Origin: Eunapius fragilis
Taxonomy: Eukaryota > Porifera > Demospongiae > Spongillida > Spongillidae
NCBI GenBank assembly: GCA_963681505.1
Contig: OY811977.1
Location: forward strand, 6,092,970-6,156,969
DNA: 64,000 nt
Reading direction: 5' to 3'
Below the pieces are notes generated by a model that did not search any database, had not been told where the DNA came from, and saw only the letters and a list, made by a program, of their open reading frames with translations. Numbering within the stretch: the first letter of the stretch is position 1; every line of letters begins with the position of its first letter. The position numbers and the translations under genes were made by a program. Shown here one piece after another: positions 42,374-52,499 of this stretch.

Positions 42374-42412
42374 ATCCTTATTTAAGGATGGTATTAATCC
42401 TTAAATAAGGAT
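42374..42412. repeat. AT-rich dyad 2 (ATCCTTATTTAAGGAT family)
   Basis: Same 16-mers as dyad 1 with spacer ggtatta. Confidence 0.9.
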
Positions 42413-42562
42413 GTGCCACTTCCTCCCTGTTTTGCCACATGGACATTGATCATATTGACATCATTTAAAGTTTGTTATGGAGGCTAATCAGTATACAATT
42501 GACCAATAGCATTTATTTTTTCTTATTTACTTGGTTAGCAAAAATATGCAATGTAAAAGATG

Positions 42563-42600
42563 ATCCTTATTTAAGGATAATGACATCCTTAAATAAGGAT
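42563..42600. repeat. AT-rich dyad 3 (ATCCTTATTTAAGGAT family)
   Basis: Same 16-mers with spacer aatgac; 150 bp from dyad 2. Confidence 0.9.
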
Positions 42601-43017
42601 TTTTCCCTGGAGATTAAACATTAATATGTTCATCAATGGCAATATTATCATGTACTAACTGATATTCAGGGCATTTAATGCACGTGCATTATAAACTATT
42701 CCATTAAATGCACACCTCATGATGAACAGACAAACATATACCATATCCTTCCAATGAGAACATTTGGATAAAATAAACACTTGCTAGGACGTATTGAATA
42801 CCAGTATTCAAAATGCATTCATTGTACTTATTAAAAATCACTGCTTCTAATTGCAAGGATACGGTACTGTACATATATGAACACATGACTGTCACCTGTA
42901 ATATACACATGTAATTCATGCACATGTACATCCGCTATGTTACACCCCACCTTCATGAGGGCAATAGCAATCCTATTACATGTATATACAAGACGTACAT
43001 GTACACTCTTCACATAC

Positions 43018-43142
43018 ATATAGAAAAAGCCAACCATCTGGACTAAACGTTCCGATGACACCTTATCATTATCCATAGCGAGTTGATATAATTTCACCAC
43101 TTCTTCTGCCCTGCCATTTTTAACTGCCTCCTTTATCTCCTC
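43018..43142 (-). CDS. Ankyrin-like capping exon (EEIKEAVKNGRAEEVV)
   Basis: A minus-strand frame after acceptor TGTAG reads EEIKEAVKNGRAEEVVKLY, QLAMDNDKVSSERLVQ. Its first part resembles the first ankyrin helix pair (xxAVKNGRxEEVVKLx). The proposed donor is GTATGT at 43017-43012, giving a 125-bp exon; unlike its neighbours it is not 99 bp, so the end is uncertain. Confidence 0.5.
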
Positions 43143-43344
43143 CTACAGTACACATACCACTTCAGTTACAGAGCATACACATGTATGGCATATACATGTA
43201 AGGTATTCAGTTACAGGAAATTGATAAGAATAACTAAACTGATATTACTCAAGTCAGGTAAAGTATGGAGAATGCATTCCCACAAGCTTCATACAATGTA
43301 TGTGAAATGGTTTGCATATATATGTATATGTAGGTCACACCCAC

Positions 43345-43443
43345 CGTATCAAATTCTTTGGCTTGAGCTCCCCTTTCTACAAGCACTTTCACACAGTTGA
43401 CATGGCCAGCTTCTAAAGCTAACATTAGCGGGGTATACCCATT
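43345..43443 (-). CDS. Ankyrin-repeat exon (NGYTPLMLALEAGH)
   Basis: A 99-bp phase-0 exon with one full repeat: NGYTPLMLALEAGHVNCV, then KVLVERGAQAKEFDT. Acceptor CTTACAG and donor GTGGGT flank it. It precedes the capping exon at 43018-43142 on the minus strand, so it should be the last repeat of the block that starts at 50071, or belong to a separate gene. Confidence 0.82.
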
Positions 43444-44385
43444 CTGTAAGGAAAATGTTTCATCACCATACAAATGTCTTTAACACAGGGTTATGCATAC
43501 ATGTACATGCAAAGTGAAAACCATGAAAATTTTGTGGTTCTTGTGTCACACATGCAGATTTAGCCTACCATAACACCCCACACACACCTCCCGATAGTAG
43601 GTACAGTGAAGCGATAGAGCTATGTATGTTATGTACAGGTACTGATCTACCAGTGCAACACAATACATGTACCTTACAAATAGGTAGCAATAATATGTAG
43701 GTGGACAGTACTGGTGGTTCAAGACAAAATGCATTACCTATGGTCACCACATTACATGAAAACATACTTGGAACTAGAGTCGGATAGATCAGTTGTTAAA
43801 GCAAGGATAGGCTGCTAATTTTGTTTCATTTCTCCCCACTAGTTTGAAAGACAACGCTGCATCACTTCGATTGTAACAATGGTGTTCACGGGTTACGTGA
43901 ATCAAAGGATTTTCTTCTATCATCTGCAGAGAAGAAAATTAGTACTCCTGTTGGGGAGGGGCTAAGTTTGAAGCCATATCTTCAAGCCATTGAAGATCTT
44001 TCACCTTTATCATCCAAGAAACGATGAGAGCAATAATAAGTTACATGAATGATGAATTAACTTTGTCTCTATGCAAGATGTTAACATAGAAGGGAGAATC
44101 CATAATCCATTCTAATAATTCTAGTGTAACAGATCCTTTCAATCTGATCCCCCACAGACATGTACCTTAACCAAATGTTTTTTGGTCAACAAGCGGGCAA
44201 ATTTAAGATTGCATTCATTAATATGGAGCATAGGATATTGTCTCACTGACCATGATGTCATAAATTAGATAATATTATTGTATTACATCATTGCCTGCAA
44301 GAATAGAACTGCTGCTCCCTATTAGTACTTATTTTAAAACCCCATTGTTCAAAATAGCAAGCATGGTAATAGGGAATGAAGTAAA

Positions 44386-45556
44386 GTGGATCCACACGAG
44401 TGCACACTACATGGACATGCTCACATCATCTCACCATGTGCTATGACACTGATCACACTCACATCTCCTTATCACCCAGGGCAACATGTCGACAAAAGAC
44501 TGATGGTTGGTCTGGGCACCCCTACGTTATCCCACCTTACACGCGCGCATGAATCGGTTCCCTTTTTGCTGACCCCTGGCATGTACATATCATAGACATG
44601 AGTGCGAGGTATGACCAGTATACTGGTATGTAGGTCACTAGCACATGCTGATGGCTAGGGGCCTTATACTCACAACACCTCATCACAACATGACATCAAA
44701 CTGATTGATGGTCTGGGTACCCCTATCCATCAGACCTTACACGTACTTCTGTTGGCATGACACTGTACCAGTATATGAACTATCCACATAACATGTACCC
44801 TGACCCCCATACCAGCACTGGTCACACTTCACATACGTACATATACATGTACATGTGCACCACCTAACCAACATGCACCACCCCCTTCACCAAACACATA
44901 TCCCAAACATCACATCACCACACATGAGAACATGTCAAAAGATAACACTGGTCTCATCATGCACTCACCTTATTCTGATGATTAGGGAGGGCACCGTGAT
45001 CCAACAGCACTTTCATGCACTCCAAATGGCCACATCCTGATGCATAGTGCAGTGGGGTCATACCATCCTGTAAGGCAAAGGTCTTATCACAGGGTGTACC
45101 AGGAATATCACTAACACAAGTGTTTGGAAAAGTACATGCAAATGAGAAACAATGGAAGTCTGCGGAGGAGTGAGGTCACCTTAAAACCTACATGTACTAA
45201 CACACTTTATCATACATGTGTGCAGTTCACAATCCAGCAAAGGCAATGAGGCATCATGTGTGCATGTGTGTGTGTGTGTGCGTGCCACTCATAGCAGGAC
45301 CTGGTAATAGGGGTTGAATCCACATGAGTGCACACTACATGTACATGCTCGCATCAACTCACCATGTGCTATGACACAGATCACACTCACATCACCTCAT
45401 CACACAGGGCAACATGTCGACAAAATACTCATGGTTGGTCTTGGCACCCCTATCATTATCACACCTCACACGTGCGATGGGGTTAACGAGTTAACCAAGG
45501 TTAATGAGGGAAGGCAACTGCGCATGCGCATTACTAATACCAAGCACGTGGCGTAA
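44386..45556. repeat. Tandemly duplicated intron segments around ankyrin exons
   Basis: A block beginning tgcacactacatg at about 44400 recurs at about 45330, including gcaacatgtcgacaaaa. A neighbouring block including the ankyrin exon (44780-45120) recurs at about 48220-48540 and 49130-49500. Confidence 0.8.
44969..45067 (-). CDS. Ankyrin-repeat exon (DGMTPLHYASGCGH)
   Basis: A 99-bp phase-0 exon, closest to the canonical repeat: DGMTPLHYASGCGHLECM, KVLLDHGALPNHQNK. Acceptor TTACAG and donor GTGAGT flank it. It is highly similar to the exons at 48395-48493 and 49336-49434, including flanking intron DNA, so the three come from recent tandem duplication. Confidence 0.88.
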
Positions 45557-45598
45557 CGGCAGCAGGGCAGCGACGAAGATTAGTTTTTTTTTTTTGGT
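45477..45598 (+). repeat. Ngaro-like repeat A1
   Basis: 122 bp starting atggggttaac and ending in a T run plus ggt. It differs from A2 (47685-47807) at only a few positions. Confidence 0.9.
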
Positions 45599-45609
45599 GA
45601 CGAGGAATC

Positions 45610-46780
45610 ATGTCAGACGAAGAGTCTAGCAGCGGCCTAGTCCAGGAGGACGGTGGCGGCCAGGATGTCGGGCTTGAAAGGATGGTGGCACGGATCGTAA
45701 AGCAGGCGATAGAGGCTGAGCGTGCCAAGTCCACGGCGTCTGTGGGGACGAGCCAAGCTGGCGGTCACTCTGTTTCCGGTAGACGTAATTTCTAGTGTAC
45801 ATTCTCCCAATTGTGGGATGACGGGCCTCGGCTCTTTAGTACTAGCTTGCATGGTATCGCATGGTCCCATCGCGAAGGGGCATCGAATTGGCATATAATT
45901 AGTTTGGTAAACCGTGGGGTTCAGGCGCTAAGAGCCATGGTAATTCGCGATTTAGAGGCCGTCGGGCCATATTATAGCAGCCGTCGAGCCGTATGTTACA
46001 ATAGCCGTCATGCCGTAAAAATTGGCCGTCGAGCCGTATGTTATAATAGCCGTCATGCCGTAAAAAATAGCCGTCGAGCCGTATGGTATAATAGCCGTCA
46101 TGCCGTTTATTAAGCCGTCGTGCCGTCAAACAGCCGGCGGGCCGTATGTTATAATAGCCGTCTTGCCGTAAAGAAGTGAATAAGAGTCACACTAGAATCG
46201 GTAGTGCGTGATTTGTGCACGTGGTTTGGTAGACAGGGAGGATTAAGAGTTAATTTGTTAAGGGTATATTAATTTATTCATTGGTCATTTGCCTCGTTAC
46301 CGTAGAGTTGGGTTCAATGCCGTCAACGGGCGATCTGCAAGATGCCGAGATTCCGACCACAGTAGAGCACGGTGGTCAGGAACCGCTGGAAGCCGAAGCA
46401 ACCCGTTTGATGCTGACCGCCGTACCCCAGAGCCCTCAACGGAGGAGGGCTGAGTACGAGCAGGTGGGAGTGAGCATTGGAGAAAGCATGGCACCCGTTC
46501 CGAGGAAGATGGCAGAGAAGATCTGGAGTTGGGGGACCTGCTTCCAGAGAACAGGATGTTCAGGGCGGAGGAAGGGTCGACCAATCTTTTAGGTGGAGTA
46601 CGACGACGGCGGCAAATAACGGACGTGCATACGTGGGTCCAGTGTTTTGCTGTATACATTTGGGGTAATGTCGCAAAAGTAGCCGGAGGCCGTTCCTGAG
46701 CTGCTCGCGTACATGATCCTCATTGTTCGTAGTAGCCGGGAGGTTTTCGGAAATTGTCTGGGGGTAAGGCGCGCCCGCGC
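45610..46780 (+). pseudogene. Ngaro-like Gag remnant
   Basis: It starts 12 bp after A1: MSDEESSSGLVQEDGGG, then LERMVARIVKQAIEAERAK, and stops at 45793-45795. After a 45-bp-period repeat, gag-like coding reappears at about 46480-46780 in shifting frames: VPRKMAEKIW, then ELGDLLPENRMF and QITDVHTWVQCFAVYIW. I recall this PEN...VTDIxTWVQCF pattern from the first protein of invertebrate tyrosine-recombinase retroelements. Frameshifts and stops make it non-functional. Confidence 0.65.
45960..46175. repeat. 45-bp-period minisatellite of GCCGT motifs
   Basis: About five units of gccgtcgagccgtatgttat and aatagccgtcatgccgtaaa, with decay at both ends. One frame gives a repeating RRAVCYNSRHAVK peptide. 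Confidence 0.85.
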
Positions 46781-47377
46781 CTTCCAATAACCCCAGTAAT
46801 CCTAGAGAAGCTACGAAAGTACTGGGCGTCCTCCAGCAAGTTAGAGCGGCATGACTCCACCATGTTATGGGCGGCGCGCGTCGTGCATGTGCTTCTTTGG
46901 TTTCCTCCGTACGGGGGGAGGTGGTCGTACCATCCGACACTGGGTACGACCCGGCAGTTCATCTCAGCTACGGGGACGTAAAGGTCGACGAAGTGCGCAA
47001 ACGGGGTTAATGTGTATCTAGGACCGACTGGAGTAGCGCTCTGCCCCGTGGCTGCAATCTTGAGCTACATGGTCAGCAGGGGTTCTCGCCCGGGGCCCTT
47101 CTTCGCGTTCAGTGACCATCGCCCACTAACCAGGGATCGCCTGGTAAAAGAGGTGCGTCAAGCCATGCGAGTCTCCGGCATAGATGACAAGCTGTACTCG
47201 GGACACAGCTTTAGGATCGGCGCAGCAACCACAGCAGCATCATGCGGCCTGCAAGATTCCCTAATCAAGACGTTGGTTCGTTGGGAAAGTGCCGCCTACA
47301 CGATTTATATCCGGACTCCCAGAACCGAACTTTGTGGCGTCGCAGCTAAGCTGGTAGCAGCGGCTAGGCAAAACTAA
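46754..47377 (+). pseudogene. Tyrosine recombinase of the Ngaro-like element, frameshifted
   Basis: The enzyme cuts and rejoins DNA through a tyrosine to integrate the element. Visible blocks: RLPITPVILEKLRKYW (N-terminal core), TMLWAAR, then in another frame CFFGFLRTG with the first catalytic Arg, EVVVPSDTGYDPAVHLSYGD in a third frame, and YLGPTGVALCPVAAILSYM. The last block (47012-47377) is SGHSFRIGAATTAA (HxxR catalytic pair), LIKTLVRWESAAY and YIRTP with the nucleophile Tyr. The key residues survive but at least two frameshifts separate them. The last 121 codons form one open frame ending just before B1. Confidence 0.88.
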
Positions 47378-47534
47378 CGCGAGGCACAGGTTGTGGAGTG
47401 ATTATTATTTATTTTATTGTAAAAGTGTTACCGAATTGAGTTCCCTGGAGTCAGTAGTGCATGTAGACCATGTACATGTACCATAATGCTTGGGGGAAGG
47501 GGGGGGGGGAGTGGTTCGATAACGACCACTCCTT

Positions 47535-47684
47535 GGGGGATGGGGACTGCCGCGTCCCCCCTCCAATCCCCCCAAGCTCGATAATGGGGCAATACGTTGC
47601 CCCACTCAACTTAGATTACCGCAAACCTTGTACTGGTACACACATGTTCCTGACGACCCGATTACACGCCTGACTACTCATTAA
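47535..47684 (+). repeat. Ngaro-like repeat B1
   Basis: gggggatggggactgccgc to gactactcatt; repeated as B2 at 47863-48000. It abuts A2 directly. Confidence 0.9.
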
Positions 47685-47807
47685 ATGGGGTTAACAAGTT
47701 AACCAAGGTTAATGAGGGAAGGCAACTGCGCATGCGCATTACTAATACCAAGCACATGGCGTAACGGCAGCAGGGCAGCGACGAAGATAAGTTTTTTTTT
47801 TTTTGGT
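47685..47807 (+). repeat. Ngaro-like repeat A2
   Basis: 123 bp, nearly identical to A1 and directly joined to the end of B1. Confidence 0.9.
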
Positions 47808-47862
47808 TTATTTTCTCCAGACACGCGTGGTCTGTGAAATCTAAGGGGAAAGGGGGGATGGG

Positions 47863-48000
47863 GACTGCCGCATCCCCTCCAATCCCCCCAAGCTCAATAA
47901 TGTGGCAATACGTTGCCCCACCCAACTTAGATTACCGCAAACCTTGTACTGGTACACACATGTACCTGACGACCCGATTACACGCCTGACTACTCATTCA
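47863..48000 (+). repeat. Ngaro-like repeat B2
   Basis: Second copy of B1 with a shorter C run; marks the right end of the element. Confidence 0.9.
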
Positions 48001-48394
48001 CATGAATGGTTCCATTCTTGCTGACCCCTGGCATGTACATATACATGAGTGTGAGGTGTGACCAGTATACTGGTATGTAGTTCACAGCACATGCTGATGG
48101 CTAAGAGCCTTTTATTCACAACACCTCATCACAACATGCCATCAAACTGATTGATGGTCTGGGCACCCCTATCCATCAGACCTTACACACTTTACACATA
48201 CTTCTGTTGGCATGACACTGTACCAGTAAATGAACTATCCACATAACATGTACCCTGACCCCCATACCAGGACTGGTCACACCTCACATACATATACATG
48301 TACATGTGCACCACTAACCAACATGCTCCACCTCCTACACAAAACACATATCTCAAACATCACATCACCACACATGGTCTCATCATGCACTCAC

Positions 48395-48493
48395 CTTATC
48401 CTGATGATTAGGGAGGGCACCATGATCCAACAGCACGATCTGGCACTCCAAATGGCCATATACTGAAGCCCTGTGCAGTGGGGTGTATCCACC
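48395..48493 (-). CDS. Ankyrin-repeat exon (GGYTPLHRASVYGH)
   Basis: A 99-bp phase-0 exon: GGYTPLHRASVYGHLECQ, IVLLDHGALPNHQDK. It differs from its sisters at KV to IV and by an Arg in the TPLH helix. Acceptor TTACAG and donor GTGAGT flank it. Confidence 0.87.
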
Positions 48494-49335
48494 CTGTAAG
48501 CCAAAGGTCAGGGTGTACCAGGAATGACACTAACACAGATGATAGGAAAAGTATATGCAAATGAGAAACAATGGAAGTCTGGGAGGAGTGAGGTCACCTC
48601 CCAACCTACATGTACTATCACACCCTATCATACACATGTGCAGTTCACAATCCAGCAAATGTAACAAGGCATCATGTGTGTTCATGTGTGTGTGTGTGTG
48701 TGTGTGTGTCACTCACAAGCCTGAAGTAGGAAACATGCCTTTTGCTCCCACTTGGACTGTACCTTCACCCATGGCGCCCTTATTACCTAGGGTCCAACCA
48801 GGTACTGTAAGTCCTGAATTTGAGCGCTGTTTAACCACCCACAAAACATCACATCACCACACATGAGAACATGTCAGAGGATAACACTTCTTTGTTTGTG
48901 AGTGTGTATGTGTGTGTGCGTGTGTGTGAGTGTGTGACACTCATGCCTCCGGCTCCCACTCAAACATGTACCTTTATCCAAGACAACCAGCCATGGAGCT
49001 TCTATGGCTCCACTACCATTTTAGCGCTAACTATTTAACCACCCAACAAGGTCTAGTCCCCTGACTGCACAGGAGCATTAAAAATGGTGTTGGTGTCACT
49101 GATTCCCACACTCATGTCAGTGTACATTGCTCATATAGGTGACTACATGTGCCAGTCACATGACATGTACATGTACCTTGACCCCCATACCAGCACTGAT
49201 CACATCTCACATACATGTACGTGTGCACCACCTGACCAACATGCTCCAACCCTACACCAAACACACATCACACACATCACATCACCACACATGAGAACAT
49301 GTCAAAGGATAACACTGGTCCCATCATGCACTCAC

Positions 49336-49434
49336 CTTATCCTGATGATTAGGGAGGGCACCGTGATCCAACAGCACTTTCATGCACTCCAAATGGCCAT
49401 ATACTGATGCATAGAGCAGTAGGGTCCAACCATA
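49336..49434 (-). CDS. Ankyrin-repeat exon (YGWTLLLYASVYGH)
   Basis: A 99-bp phase-0 exon: YGWTLLLYASVYGHLECM, KVLLDHGALPNHQDK. The TPLH tetrapeptide is replaced by TLLL, so the first helix cap is weakened; the exon may be under relaxed constraint after duplication. Confidence 0.85.
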
Positions 49435-49972
49435 CTGTAAGCCAAAGGTCATATCACAGGGTGTACCAGGAATGTCACAAACACAGGTGTTAGGAAAAGT
49501 ATATGGAAATAAGAAACAATGGATGTCTGGGTAGGAGTGAGGTCACCTCCATACCCACCATCACACACACACATGCACACATATTGTACCTTATTGCACA
49601 GGCCTCCAAGCAGCCTGGTACAAACCCCAGCAGGGCCCCACGTCCCAGGGCACTGGCACAATCCGGTCTGCCCAAGGGACAACCCCCCACACCCAATCCA
49701 TCAAGTGTTTTAACTATGCCTCCTGCTCACACTATGAACGTACCATCACCCACAGGTGCTGGTACCCTGGTTGCCGAGGTGACCACCCGCGTGGTTCCAG
49801 GGTAGTCTTCACCCCCATGCCAATGAATTATATGCTTCAGCGATCTCAAATACACAGAGGTGGGTTCACATGGTACACCTCATCACTGTGTACATGTGCC
49901 TCATGCTCACACACATAGTCTGCATTCATCTGAGGACTAAGGGGGACTTGATCTATGACACACACGTCTCAC

Positions 49973-50071
49973 CTCATCAGTAGCATCAACGTTAACCCCT
50001 CCATCAAGCAGCCTGATCACCTCCTCAGTCCTGCCATCTATTGCTGCAACTGTTAGCTTCACCTCCAGTTT
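49973..50071 (-). CDS. Ankyrin-repeat exon (VAAIDGRTEEVIRLLDGG)
   Basis: A 99-bp phase-0 exon: KLEVKLTVAAIDGRTEEV, IRLLDGGVNVDATDE. It corresponds to the capping type (compare 39076-39174) and is the most 5' ankyrin exon on the minus strand. Acceptor CTGTAG and donor GTGAGA flank it. Upstream exons were not identified. Confidence 0.83.
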
Positions 50072-50243
50072 CTACAGTGATGGGTGAACATACAATAATG
50101 CAAACACATTAAATAACAACTACCAAAAACCTACCTCCACCAAAAACCATTCCCCAGTTGTCCTCACCATCCTCCTAAATACCCAATGACAATCAACTAC
50201 CACTTCTCAATACAACTTTCTCTTCCACTCATCTCTCAGCCAC

Positions 50244-50478
50244 CACACTCTGCCCTCCAATAGCAGCAGGGTACACGCATGAAGGTATACCACACTCTGC
50301 CCTCCAATAGTAGCAGGGTACATGTATGAAGGTATATCACACTCTGCCCTCCAATAGTAGCAGGGTACATGTATGATGGTACACCACACTCTGCCCTTCA
50401 ATAGTAGCAGGGTACATGTATGAAGGTACACCACACTCTGTCCTCCAATACTAGCAGGGTACATGTATGAAGGTATAC
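50244..50478. repeat. 47-bp minisatellite, five units
   Basis: Unit cacactctgccctccaatag followed by tagcagggtacatgtatgaa and ggtatac. Starts at 50244, 50291, 50338, 50385 and 50432. Confidence 0.93.
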
Positions 50479-50499
50479 CAGTCGACACCACTTTGTGTA

Positions 50500-52270
50500 A
50501 CATTATGAACTTACTAACAACCTAAAAGCATACATCCATTTCTAGCATTTTGTAGCATTTTAGCATTTCTAGCATTTTCTAGCATCCATTTTACCCACAA
50601 CAGTCAATATGTGTCCCCAGCGATAGCATTGCATGACCACCTCCTTCCCTGGGGATCGCCATCTCATTCTCCTCTGGGTCACACCCTTTATCCTGACAAC
50701 TGCATGTCACTCCCACACTTTGGACACAGCTTGTTATCAGAGAACAGTATGTGCCACTAACACCAGTGCACTGTTGCCTAGCAACCAGATACTACAGAGG
50801 TCGCGATATGTCATGGTAACGACAGTCCATTGGGGCCTGTGCTAATTAAAACCATCATAAGCGATTCATTCTACTATCAGCCTTGGCATGAGTGTAGTTT
50901 AAGTGGTAATCATATGGCCATGCTCAACCAAATGGGCCTTGGACGTAGCAAGCTAAACAACACAGGCTCAGCAATTAGATGGATGGTTAGGATTCCCTAA
51001 GCGAGAGGCTGAGGTGGCTCTAAATAAAAGATCACCACTTAAACTACACCTACATGCATGCCCCAAACTTATACTACCTATGATTTCCCAAAAAAGTCCA
51101 GAGTCCCCGTACATGGTATTTCTGGGCCGTAGCCACACTATACAAAGGGGTTCGGTTGTAGTGATGTCCGGCAGGATGTAATCAGCAGGGGGGAGGCCCT
51201 CCCATGAAGAGCTCAGAAGCTCTGCAGCGCAGTTCCATTTATTTTTCAGCATGCAGCTGACGAAATCAAGGTTATTTGTATTATGACATTTGTGAGCTCA
51301 TTTTGTGAGCTGCCAGATTTTTTTTTCGCGAAAACAATCACTCAGTTTATACATTCAAACTACTAGTCTACACTAAAGATATATAATAATACATAATAAT
51401 TGATGTGGCCTTACAGTCAAGTTAATCTAGGATGGCTCTGCAATTGCCTCTCACTAAGGCCAACCCTAGGCGGCGGTATAGTCTGAAGATGGTCTTGGAC
51501 TTATAGGTTTCTTTAGCCTGGTGGAAAGGCGACCTGCAAGCTTAGAAAAGGCCGCCACTGCTGCAGCACCCCAACACCCATAGGTCTCGACCACAAGTGG
51601 GATGCAGACCTAACCCAATTCCTCACACTTCCTATCATTGGTGTTATGCTTTCTTTCTCAGCCACAAGGGCTGCCGAACCCGCCCGGGAAAAAATGGTCC
51701 GGTTAAAACCGTACAACCGGGCTGGAGGCTACGGCCCTACACTTGACCGAGAGACGTTGGTACGTACGTATACGCGCTGATTACATGTAGCTCTGAATGA
51801 TGAGAATAAACATTTGTCCCGTAAAAGTGATGCTAGGGGAGGGGTTAACATCCAGGGTAAATCCCTACATTCGTACCTTTTGCCGCACTACGGGGACCAC
51901 AGCTGCTGCTGATGCATCTGCTGGTGCATCAGCGAGGCGACCGCGCGACTCGGACCCACTCATCACTTTGGACTTGAACGCCTACGCCCAGCTTGGTTGA
52001 AGTTCGACGACCTGCTAGCATGTAACCAATCGTAAGGAAGTTACGGCGGCCATCTCCTGGATCTTCTGGATCCACCCTGCTTTGCCCAATTAGGTTTTTT
52101 TTAATTTTCTTTCTCTTTGCTTAAAAATCTTCTGTTCTCTACTAATTACGCCCACGTAGTAACAATATAGATGCGTCCGTAGATGGGCGTGGCCCGACCA
52201 TATGGGTGGGTTTGAGAGAGAGATCAGGCAGAGGCTTATACACCACGAATTCGTTACCACAGCTAGTGTA
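50500..52270. other. No supportable gene
   Basis: Mixed-composition DNA with short open frames. The 51450-51730 stretch looks weakly coding on the minus strand but I cannot assign it. Confidence 0.45.
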
Positions 52271-52277
52271 TGTATGT

Positions 52278-52439
<162 letters not shown>

Positions 52440-52499
52440 CTGCGTGTCAGAGACTTTTATTACACTTAATTTGCCACCACATGCATCTCAGTAGTGGTT

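Larger units (their letters stand above)
39984..43000. other. Intron-like or intergenic DNA with small inverted repeats
   Basis: I see no exon that I can support. It holds a poly-G run at 40834-40860, inverted repeats at 41015-41147 and 41245-41343, and three AT-rich dyads at 41607-42600 (separate entries). Confidence 0.5.
45477..48000 (+). mobile_element. Ngaro-like (DIRS-group) tyrosine-recombinase element, deletion derivative
   Basis: Split direct repeats in the order A1 (45477-45598), coding remnant, B1 (47535-47684), A2 (47685-47807), B2 (47863-48000). This A1-ORF-B1-A2-B2 order is characteristic of Ngaro/PAT-type retrotransposons, which replicate through a circle and integrate with a tyrosine recombinase without target duplication. 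Accordingly, the flanks (…cgtgcg and catgaatgg…) join precisely to the duplicated empty site at about 44550 with no duplicated bases. Inside are gag-like and recombinase remnants but no reverse transcriptase or RNase H, so internal DNA was lost. It is inserted in the ankyrin-region duplication. Confidence 0.88.

Noticed and set aside
45477-47807. Reading the A1/A2 repeats as LTRs
   Set aside because: The additional B1/B2 repeats, the B1-A2 junction, the tyrosine recombinase and lack of target duplication fit a split-repeat DIRS-group element instead.
51450-51730. Minus-strand frame near 51.5-51.7 kb as a retroelement fragment
   Set aside because: No motif could be matched with confidence.
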